Shown here: one piece after another, positions 56,151 through 64,000 of the stretch | Position numbering within the stretch: position 1 is the stretch's first letter | How the letters are laid out: each line of letters opens with the position of its first letter | From: Pelagomonas calceolata | Lineage: Eukaryota; Sar; Pelagophyceae; Pelagomonadales; Pelagomonadaceae | DNA: 64,000 bases | Assembly (NCBI GenBank): GCA_918797485.1 | Contig: CAKKNE010000005.1 | Span: 1,612,001-1,676,000 of the forward strand | Reading direction: 5' to 3' | Position numbers and translations under genes: made by a program | Notes under the pieces: model-generated | Database searches by the model: none | What the model was told of the DNA's origin: nothing | What the model saw: only the letters and a program-made list of their open reading frames with translations

Positions 56151-58262
56151 CCCAGGCCGGCCTAGGGGAACATCTAGTCGCACAGCCTGGCCAGGCCGGG
56201 GAAAAGGCCTCAGGGCCTCCCTCAGGCTTAAAGGTACCTTAAAGGTGTATGTCCTTTCTTTAGGATATTCCTACTTTATTTCAAGTTTTATTTACTAATA
56301 TTTAATAGCAACTTGAACTATTAAGAGCATCCCGAGCAGGGCCGGGAGGACTCGGAGGCTCCGACTCTGAGTCCGAGTCTTAGGAGTTTGGTTCTTTTCA
56401 CTAAAGGTCTTCCTTAATTTATTTTCCAAGTCCATTATTCAAGTTGAATTATTACGCCGCTTCGCCCCCCCCAGGCTCCGAGTCCCTAGAAGCGACAGTC
56501 CTCCAGCTATGGCACGGAGCCCTTCCCACGCATGCGGCCCATGGCACTGGCATGGGGGACTCTCGGCGGTGTCCCCCCATTGCAGGATCTTTCCAACTTG
56601 AAAATCCTCTCAACAATTGGAACTTGAATGTAGTATCATACACACCACACGCAACGCGTAATAAAACACCCGGGCCGTTGGTCCTTGGAATGCTCTTGAA
56701 TCTGTTGCATTATAGAGCCGAGTTCTTGGATTCAATTTGCCAGTGTTGAACTCTCGGGCTGCTGTTGCATTTGCTTATCTTGCAGGCCTCTAATCGCCGG
56801 CGGCCTTAGCCTGAGGGTCCAGCGGGTTCGGATAAATACGATCTTAGTCTAGGTGACACGCCTCCGAGTTCCGCGGTCTTTTTTCTCGTTGTTTCTTCCA
56901 GTGTCGGGGGTCTTCCGAGTCTCCTGACTGTGACATCCCCGAGGTCGGCACGGTCGACCGCGTCGTAACGAACCCTAGCTAACCAAACGTTGTCAGGTAT
57001 CTAGACGAGCAGCCGCCGGTAATCGTACAAAAAGCTATGGCGGGACAGGCTAAAAGTGGCTCTGTGGTGCACCACAGCGGGCTGCGAGGCTGCCTGATGA
57101 CTGGGGAGTTTGGCTGCATCTAAAAATAATAATATTGAAGGGAATTGACTTCAGCAGCTGTTGGAGCGCGATACGCCATTTGAAACCCCCTGGGCCTCAA
57201 ATCAGCTGCCGAATCCCCGCATATGCCCGCCGTGGTGGCTGGGAAGGCATACAACAAAAAGTCCTAGACATTCAGCGCGATATTCGCCCGATGCACGGTA
57301 CAGCGAGAAACGCGGACCACGCATAGACCGACATCCCATGGGCCTCTGCCGCTGCGTTTGTCTCAGATCGTCGGCGGCCACACGGACGATGATATCCGAC
57401 ACTGCGGTGGCCCGATCGGCTCGAAACTGCGCCAAAAAAGACGATCGCATGTCTTTTTTCATGGTTTTTGGCCGTTTCTCGGCGAGAAGGGATTCGTTTG
57501 CTGCCGCGTTTTCGGCATTGCGTCGCCCGGCTGCCCGCGACCACGACGTAGACTAAGTGTTTTGCACGAGGATGCCCGCGCGTTTTGTAGACTAACTGCA
57601 TCTTCCGCTGACTACGTAGTCGGTGTACTCTGAAATGTATCCGAGGCTCCGTTTACTGGTCCTTTTGACCTAGTCATGGCCTGGTAACGCCCCCAGGATG
57701 TACTGGGCAGCGTGGGAAGGCCCCAAAACCGCGTCTAGTACCCCCCGGGCTGCCCCGGCCCCCTGGCTGAAGTAGTCGGGAAGTAGTCGGACCCCGGATT
57801 TCGACCACTATCTCAGGCCGTCAGGAGCTCTTGTAGTCGGTAGAAGGGAGGGTCTTGGACGCAGGTGCTACCCCCACGTCACGGTGGTCGACCGTGACCG
57901 CCCCGGGGTGACATCCCGCTTCCTATTGGTTAGAAATTGTCGGCCCGTAACCTGTGACACGGAGATGCCAACAGGGCGGAATTTCGTTGTAAAGTGAGTG
58001 TGTTTGAACAGCCTGAGGAGTTAACTTCGTCACGGTTAGCACAAAGCCTGAGTTGGACTTGGACTCAGCGGACTCAGACTCGGATACAAAGCATTCACCA
58101 CTAGTATCCACTGGTACCTGAGGAGAACCATCAGTATGAGTAACTAGGGGATCATAGTAACTAGGGTGGCTGAACCCCGCACCGCGAGATACCGTAGGTA
58201 CCGTAGGTACCGAGCTAACTTAACAGTGTACTGCGGTATACTATGGCTGCCTTTGGTACTGA

Positions 58263-60734
58263 TTGGAAAAGCAAAGTGGGCCCGTGGTGCGTAAATCCGC
58301 TCTGGTTGAGAGGAATATTGAGTTTAGGCTTGAGCTCCTTGAGGAATTGAAAGCTCTCTCTCTAGATAATGCGCTCTCCCTGCCTCAGGTGTGTAGCGCT
58401 TTAAAAATCAGCTTATTGAACATCATAGATATGCGTTGCTGGTGATCAGAGTAGTGGCAAGAGTTCGGTTCTTGAAGCCTTATCAGGCATTCCATTTCCA
58501 AGAGGATATGGGCTGGTGACACGCTGCCCTGTGCGACTTGTGATGCGTAGTGCTCCAGAATGGTCCTGCAGTGTCTCCACCACCTCATCAACGCAAACAA
58601 TCACCCCCAAGTCACCTGATGATCTCACAGCCATAATTTTGCGTCTGACTGAGACTCTTACTCAAGGTCAAAAGGAGCTTTCATCGGATGCAATCATTAT
58701 TCGTTTGAGCTCCCCCGAGTCACCAGATCTCACAGTAATCGATTTACCGGGAATTGTACGTACAGAGACGTCGGAACGAGGGGTTCGGGTCATAAAACAT
58801 ATAAATAATCTCATCAACCACTACCTAGAAGAAGACAGGACAATTATACTTGCCATCATTCCGGCAAACCAAGACATTGCGACCATTGACATATTGGAAC
58901 GTGCCCGGATAGTTGACCCAGCTGGCGAACGAACCATTGGCGTTCTTACAAAGCCTGACCTCATTGGGCCTGGAAATGAACAGGAAGTGGTTGCCGTACT
59001 AAGGAACATCCGCAAGCCATTGAAACTTGGCTTTGTTATGGTCAAAAATAGGTCGCAGGCCCAGGTTGAAGAAGGCTTATCCTGTCAGACAGTAGCGGAC
59101 GACGAAGAAACATTCTTCCAAAATCACCCGACCTTCTCATGTTTAGATCAACGGCTCCTTGGAAGCAGGAATCTTGCCTCATCCCTGGCAAGACTCCTGA
59201 TACAACGCATCAAACAGCAAACTGCTCCTATTAAGCGTCAGCTTGAGGGTATGTTGAGTTCAATTAGAGCAGATTTGCGTGCGATGTCATCGTGTGGCAG
59301 CGCATCGACTGCAGGTCAAAGGCAGCGGCTTTTGGTCACCTTAACACAGGAGTTTGTCCGACACCTTAATGATTGCGTTCGTGGCGAGTACCGTGATCGA
59401 ATCATAGTGTGCAATCCCAATTTGCGTCTTTACACTCGTGCTCTGATCATATTTCACGAGTTGCAATCTAAAGTGGCTGCAACGGCGCCACCATTTCGTA
59501 TCAAGAACTTTACATCTAAGCTGGCTTGCCAGATGGAAGCTCTACGTGGGCGCGAACTTCCGGGGTTCATGAGCGCGCAGTCATTTTACATGTTTATTCA
59601 AGAATTCATCAATGCTTGGGACCCTCCAGCTCGCATGGCCGCCGCACAGATGCGAGCACTTACAAATGAAGTTGTTCGTGACTTGTTCGAAAACATAGCT
59701 GCCTCATACCCTGTACTACGAGAGTCATTTCAGGCCGTTGCGTCATCTATTTTGGAGACATCGGAGCACGAGGCACTACGACTGCTGGAGGGTCTTGTTC
59801 TTCGTGAGAAAGATCCGTTTACCATCAACGAGTTCCTTCAAGCACATATAAACAAATTGCGTTATGACCGATTTGAGAGTTCGGTGGATGCTGCATTCAA
59901 GGGGTCTATACTTGGTGATTGTTCCGGGCAGTCTGGTTCTTGGCAAGCTACTAAAAGTCATATTGGTGCATCTCTTCGATCTTGGTACCTTTCGGCCCAC
60001 GGAGTCAGTTCTTCTGCAAATGCCGAGGACATGTCAGCCATTTTAGAGGCATATTGGACCCTTGCATCAAAACGATATGTAGATAATGTGTGCATGTGTC
60101 TTGATGATCGCATCCTTGGCACCCTTTGTGGGAAGTTACAAGAAACGTGTTATCAGTTCGTTCATGATGAAGCAAAGCTGAGAGCCTTTTTCACTGAGGA
60201 TAGAGCCATGGCTATTCAGCGGTCTCGCTTAGAGAAAACTTTGGATAAGCTTAGTAAGGCTAATGCATCGATGAACAACATCCAGGCGGAACGCAGGCCT
60301 TCACGACGTCTGTGATGGAGTCTGAACCACATGTTGCCATGTATCATGACTTAGGTGTTCAGGTTCTGTGCAACCGCCGCTGACACCCAGCGGGCTTAAG
60401 TTTAAGTTATCGGTCGCTGTTGAATCTCAAGGGCTCGGTCTGCAGCTAGCAGACGAAGAAGGCCGAGTGGGTACTTTTGCTGCATATCTTATTCGTACTA
60501 AACTCGCTGCAGGTGGTTACCAAGGGGTTTCGTGGAGCAAGTCAGGTATGTTATCGTATAAATAGGCGTTGAGCTTGCACACTCGATAGATAGGCGCAAC
60601 TGGCAGAAATCCAGGTAGGCGATATTCTAATTGAAATCAATAATTCACCCTGCGGTTCTTTTCAAAGTGCAATATCAACGCTAAAGTCTCTTCCCAAAGG
60701 TGCAGTTCAGCTGACATTTCTTCGAGTGAGCTAG
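58263..60734 (+). CDS. Dynamin-family GTPase with C-terminal PDZ domain
   Basis: Large membrane-remodelling GTPase of the Mx/dynamin type carrying a PDZ domain. Exons 58263-58388, 58429-60311, 60355-60545 and 60607-60734 with introns of 40, 43 and 61 nt give at least 775 aa. G1 AGDQSSGKSSVLEALSG is rebuilt across the first intron; then PRGYGLVTRCPVRL, G3 DLPGI and G4 TKPDLI. The middle domain and stalk follow, then a GED (about 520-625: NKLRYDRFESSVDAAF, SAILEAYWTLASKRYVDNVC). No PH or proline-rich domain is seen. The last two exons code for a PDZ-like fold: LSVAVESQGLGLQLADEEG, then EIQVGDILIEINNSPCG and a final VQLTFLRVS. The true start is not found: a stop lies just upstream of 58263 in frame and no ATG precedes the G1 motif, so a 5' exon is missing from this model. 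Confidence 0.85.
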
Positions 60735-62344
60735 GACATGCGTGCATCATGTTGTGTTTAGTTGCTACATCATTTCTTGGATCGTGCTTGACATGCTCTG
60801 GCCCTGAACCAGAAAGTGATGTCATTTTCCAGAAAGCTACCACCCCCGCACGCGAAGCCGAGAATAATATTGTCCCTCGAAACAAATTGACCAGGCATCC
60901 ATCTGCACCGTGACGAGAGGCAAGTGGCCGCACGTCGAGGCGACGGTGGCTAGGCACCCAGCTGCATAAGCCGAGCCGGACACCGGAAATTCCCTAGCAG
61001 CCCTATATAGATATGGAACGATGGGAAATAATTAGTGGATAATTAGAGGCCGATTTATCCCGTCCGTTGGAGCGATTGGGTTTCCGGCGGGTTCAAGTTT
61101 TTTCTCGGACCATCGCACCGCGTCGCAGCTGATTTTTCAGCGTGAGGCTGCCCGCACGGTACCAAAATGCGCACAGCCCATTATTTTAGCATACGGAAGC
61201 TGCGCCTCAGCAAAAATTTCCCGCCATTTGGTAGGTGTGTGGCTGTACGCGCATTGCGCCAAAACCTGCCAACGTCGACTATTGCGCTCCACCCCCCTAT
61301 AAATTTCGAAGTCTCCAAGGAGTCTTAAGCGTCGCAGGCTAATTCATTCTAATTAGAGCTAAGGAAAGGTAAGGAAGAATGTTACTCCAAAGAACTTTGA
61401 ATTAACCGGCGTCCGGCTAATAAATCTCTGACGAACTTCTTTTCGTCATATGAAGTCCCCTGTCGTAAGGGGTCTTCTCCGAGTCTTTCCTGTTCGTTTT
61501 CGTCGCCAACTGTTGCTTGGTCGCTCATTTTATTAAAATACTAACAAACGGCTTGGCTTTGGTCCCAACGAGTGTAGTGTGGACACTCGCGAATGTATAG
61601 GATTTCAAAAGGTAATACGGCGGAGTACTAGTATCTCTTAGGACCGTGGGCCCATAACCTGCGAATAATGCAAGACCAAAGGAGTACGCACCTTTGGGAG
61701 TACGGCGGCTGAGATAGTCTGCCGCGGAGCTACCTTAAATACACTAAGTAGTTTTGGTTTTAACTGTGTTTATTACGCGTTGCGTGTTGAAGGGTGATGT
61801 AAGTGTACTACTATATAAAGGGTATAGGACTCGGATAGGGGGGGTATTTCGCCCTATTTATCGCAATCTCCTCTTCTTTCTCCGTCTTAACCTTATCATA
61901 GAAATCAGACGATCATCCAAGTCCGAGTCATAATCATGATACTCCGACTCGGAGTCCGGCTTGATCATGATCATGATTATTATACACTGTGGCAGATCAC
62001 TGGCATCACGAGGTCCCCATTTCGTCGGCGCCAAGGGCGGCAGCGCCTTATATGGCGGCGCGTCGCGGCCGGGCCCGGGGGGCACCGTCACGGTAACTGC
62101 AGCGGCCCGGCGGGTCACGCTGGCGGTACCGTGACCGTGACCCCGGCCCGGGGCCGGGGCCGTGACTCAGGTAGTACCGTGACTCAGGTCCAGCAAGACT
62201 CAGACAACGTAGCCGAGATAGCGGACTGTCACGGTAATTTATCACGCCACGGTAATTTAATGTGCAATAATATGTAAGGGGCTACAAAGATACATATCGC
62301 GGATACTTCGTTACATACTTTTCTTTTAGCTATCTTTCTCGATC
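60735..62344. other. Intergenic with a complete MITE-like copy
   Basis: No gene is recognised. Holds the MITE-like copy 2 (60974-61418), an ATCATGATCATGATTAT word beside ACTCCGACTCGGAGTCCGG (about 61935-61985) and a dense cluster of ACCGTGACCGTGACC, TCACGGTAA and GGCCCGGGGCC words (about 62080-62255). Confidence 0.5.
60974..61418 (+). mobile_element. MITE-like element family 5, copy 2, with terminal inverted repeats
   Basis: A 445-bp non-coding element bounded by AGCCGGACACCGG (60974-60986) and CCGGCGTCCGGCT (61406-61418), inverted repeats with one mismatch. Similar to 55717-56150. Lone left ends (CACCGGAAATTCCC or GCCGGAAATTCCCC) lie at about 42587 and 55026. No target-site duplication is certain. 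Non-autonomous DNA transposon is the best guess. Confidence 0.7.
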
Positions 62345-62968
62345 ATGGAGCTTAACGCTAGCCTGCCTGCACACCAGGGGCCACGGGCGCTCGCTCGGGC
62401 TCGAGCAGCGCATATACTCTCGCAGAAGTTCGCGAACAGAGACCGCGTGAAGGCCAAATTGCTCGAGGACAAGGAAATATCTCGCTCCCAAGCTAGGGCT
62501 GGACGCCAGGCAACACAACGGCGCTGGAAACTTAAGACACGACATTCGCCCTTTCTTGTCGATTTGGTGGCAGAGAATGAACGTCTTGACGAAGAGAATA
62601 AGGTACGGCTTGCTGCTGAAGCGCATCAACTGAGACTTGTAGAAAAGCAAAGAGTGACTCTCAAGCATAAGGTTCTAGTGCGTGCACTGCGAGAAGAGTC
62701 TGATCTCGATGCGCTACGCCGCGAAAAGCGCGCAATCGTTGATGAAGAGCGTCGCTTGAAGGCTCTTCTCGACCTTGAGAAAACGCAAACTCGCAGTAGG
62801 CTTGACATGCGAGCTGCCCAGCGGGCAGAACGACAGCGTTGTACAGCAACGAACGACCTACGCCGTCGGAGCAACATTAATCGGCTCCAAAAACAGCAAC
62901 TTTTGAACCTTGCATTGCTTCGTGCAACCACCGATGATGCTCCTGATAAATTCGATTTTACTTTCTAG
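62345..62968 (+). CDS. Small coiled-coil protein
   Basis: Not recognised. A single exon of 207 aa from ATG 62345 (MELNASLPAHQGPRALARAR). About 30% Arg+Lys and 15% Glu+Asp, almost wholly predicted helical, with heptad-like leucines in ENERLDEENKVRLAAEAHQL and LLDLEKTQTRSRLDMRAAQ. No zinc, nucleotide-binding or membrane motif. The tail is KFDFTF. The composition recalls small axonemal or basal-body coiled-coil proteins and splicing-associated Arg-rich proteins, but nothing decides between them. The frame is open on a stretch with ordinary base composition for genes here, flanked by repeat-rich DNA, which supports it being real. Confidence 0.65.
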   Translation: MELNASLPAHQGPRALARARAAHILSQKFANRDRVKAKLLEDKEISRSQARAGRQATQRRWKLKTRHSPFLVDLVAENERLDEENKVRLAAEAHQLRLVEKQRVTLKHKVLVRALREESDLDALRREKRAIVDEERRLKALLDLEKTQTRSRLDMRAAQRAERQRCTATNDLRRRSNINRLQKQQLLNLALLRATTDDAPDKFDFTF

Positions 62969-63682
62969 ACGGCACCCTGATACTCGTCGGAATTGAATCA
63001 AACCACACTCGTCTGGGCGGATTCTCCACAGGGGGAATTTGCTACTGTCAAATAGAGAGGGACTTTTTTGTCCCTTAAGTTACATGGTACTAGTAGCATG
63101 CCAGAGTGACGAAAATATGAGCCATGACCGTCATTTTCGACTTGGATATGAAGTTGAGACTGCTATTGCCAGCACGAAGCCTAGGGTGCAATTTACGCAC
63201 TTGCGTTCTTTTTACGTGAGAAAGCGGCCCACCGTAAATTACGCCGTGTTTTAATCGTAATTTATGCGTGCTCTTGTTTAGTAAAACCCGCAGATATATA
63301 GCTAGAGTCTCTAAAATGGACTTGTTGTAGCCACGCAGATTGCCAAAAGCAGCCTGAGCACGAGCGTGATCTGCGTTCCGTGTAACTATGCTGCGCGCCC
63401 CACGCACGCGGTATAAGACGCCAGTACTACTCTCGGGCTGCCGGGCACCGCCTTCAGCGCCGAGTCGTCGACGAGGTAGCGACCTCAGGCTCCGAGTCGG
63501 TACTTTGTCCGAGTCTAGCGGCCCGGGGCCACCACTGGCAGGGGACTGGCAACCACGGGCCGGAGGCCCTCCGAAACATCAAGTTACACCAGAATCCACT
63601 TTACCCTCCAGTATTACCCCACTTACTTCCGCACTTACACTACCTAGGTAGTACTTTCTTACACATTTAAAATTAAGCGGGC
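62969..63682. other. Intergenic before SPT16
   Basis: No gene is recognised. Short CAGGCTCCGAGTCGG and CCACTGGCAGGGGACTGGC words lie at about 63487-63550, of the same word types as elsewhere. The last 100 bp are AT-richer (ACATTTAAAATTAAG) and probably hold the SPT16 promoter or leader. Confidence 0.4.
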
Positions 63683-64000
63683 ATGAGTTTGCTCGTGCCC
63701 CAGACCTTCTGGGATCGCCTTTCCCTCTTACATGATTCCCTGGCAACCGGCGAATGTTGGAATGACGTTGACTCAATCGCAGTTCCAATTGACCCCCCCT
63801 CCGAGGACGCTGCATTCACAAAGTCCTCGGCATTCTTCATTCATCTTTTCGGTCTAGAACTGCACGACTCCTTAGCAATGCTTTGCAAAGGCGCACTTCA
63901 CGTCCTGGCTACGGACGAGAAGTGTGCAATGCTTAAGGCCCTACAGGAAGAAGGCCAATCAGCAGGGCTTAAGTTCCAACTTCACAGGTTTGACTTACCA
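63683..64000 (+). CDS. SUPT16H: FACT complex subunit SPT16, N-terminal part (cut by window edge)
   Basis: Histone chaperone subunit that, with SSRP1/Pob3, opens and rebuilds nucleosomes during transcription and replication. The first 106 codons are visible, in one open frame from ATG 63683 (MSLLVPQTFWDRLSLLHDSL) to the edge. They cover the start of the peptidase-like N-terminal domain: WNDVDSIAVPIDPPSEDAAF, then TKSSAFFIHLFGLELHDSLA (human has YAKSTALQTWLFGYELTDT) and VLATDEKCAMLKALQEEG. The order and spacing of these blocks fit SPT16. The rest of the gene lies beyond the window. Confidence 0.88.
   Translation, partial: MSLLVPQTFWDRLSLLHDSLATGECWNDVDSIAVPIDPPSEDAAFTKSSAFFIHLFGLELHDSLAMLCKGALHVLATDEKCAMLKALQEEGQSAGLKFQLHRFDLP

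Larger units (their letters stand above)
54978..58262. other. Long intergenic zone with repeats
   Basis: No gene is recognised in 3.3 kb. Contents: MITE-end fragment (about 55021-55078), family 4 copy 2 (55156-55330), MITE-like copy 1 (about 55717-56150), GACTCCGAGTC words (about 56348-56385), CACGGT/ACCGTG words (about 57880-57900), and TACCGTAGGTACCGTAGGTA at 58192-58211 just before the dynamin gene. Open frames of up to 131 codons around 57200-57560 show no known domain. Confidence 0.5.

Noticed and set aside
57161-57556. A 131-codon open frame in the RER1/dynamin spacer
   Set aside because: Competing frames on both strands, no domain, Arg-rich; most likely random.
58243-58263. ATG at 58243 as the dynamin start
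   Set aside because: It is in a different frame from the conserved G1 exon and no intron of sensible size joins them.

Overview
This window is nuclear DNA of a eukaryote, most likely a flagellated protist (an alga or a heterotrophic flagellate). It carries eukaryote-only genes (alpha-COP, eEF2, RagA, eIF2-alpha, CCT-delta, RER1, Dcc1, SPT16). Almost every gene is cut by very short introns, about 34-90 nt. Two genes of motile cilia (SPAG6/PF16 and a SPATA4/SPEF1-type CH-domain gene) lie side by side. Nothing here fixes the lineage more closely, and no photosynthesis gene, rRNA, tRNA or organelle gene was seen.

Layout, left to right: alpha-COP (-, 0.5-4.4 kb); a Ty1/copia fossil between direct repeats (5.3-5.9 kb); an EF-hand/coiled-coil/LRR protein (+, 6.1-9.9 kb); eEF2 (-, 10.2-12.8 kb); RagA GTPase (+, 14.4-15.4 kb); an RCC1-plus-IPT protein (-, 16.8-20.0 kb); a repeat and hairpin zone (20.1-21.8 kb); an ATG2-like lipid-transfer protein (-, 21.8-26.1 kb); a PP2C phosphatase (+, 27.1-28.3 kb); a repeat zone (28.3-30.8 kb); a PHD-finger chromatin protein (-, 30.8-34.6 kb); a repeat zone; a CHK2-like FHA kinase (-, 36.1-37.6 kb) divergent from a six-module EF-hand protein (+, 38.0-40.6 kb); eIF2-alpha (+, 41.4-42.3 kb); SPAG6 (+, 43.5-45.2 kb) between long inverted repeats; an unrecognised broken coding remnant (46.0-46.7 kb); the SPATA4-like gene (+, 47.1-48.3 kb); CCT-delta (-, 49.3-51.1 kb) divergent from Dcc1 (+, 51.7-52.6 kb); tandem 0.3-kb repeats (52.9-53.9 kb); RER1 (+, 54.3-55.0 kb); a repeat zone with one copy of a MITE-like element; a dynamin fused to a PDZ domain (+, 58.3-60.7 kb); a second MITE-like copy (61.0-61.4 kb); a coiled-coil protein (+, 62.3-63.0 kb); and the start of SPT16 (+, 63.7 kb to the edge).

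The genes form no operon or single pathway. They are housekeeping functions (Golgi-ER transport by alpha-COP and RER1, translation, folding, nutrient signalling and autophagy by RagA and ATG2, chromatin and checkpoint by PHD, CHK2-like, Dcc1 and SPT16) plus ciliary genes. The unusual material is in two places: protein architectures (dynamin-PDZ, RCC1-IPT, six paired EF-hand modules, EF-hand/LRR) and the intergenic DNA. The latter is built from dispersed diverged repeats, foldback elements and a small vocabulary of short palindromic words that I do not see inside the coding exons.

Exon borders were set by hand from GT-AG signals, reading frame and family alignment from memory. They are predictions without transcript support.
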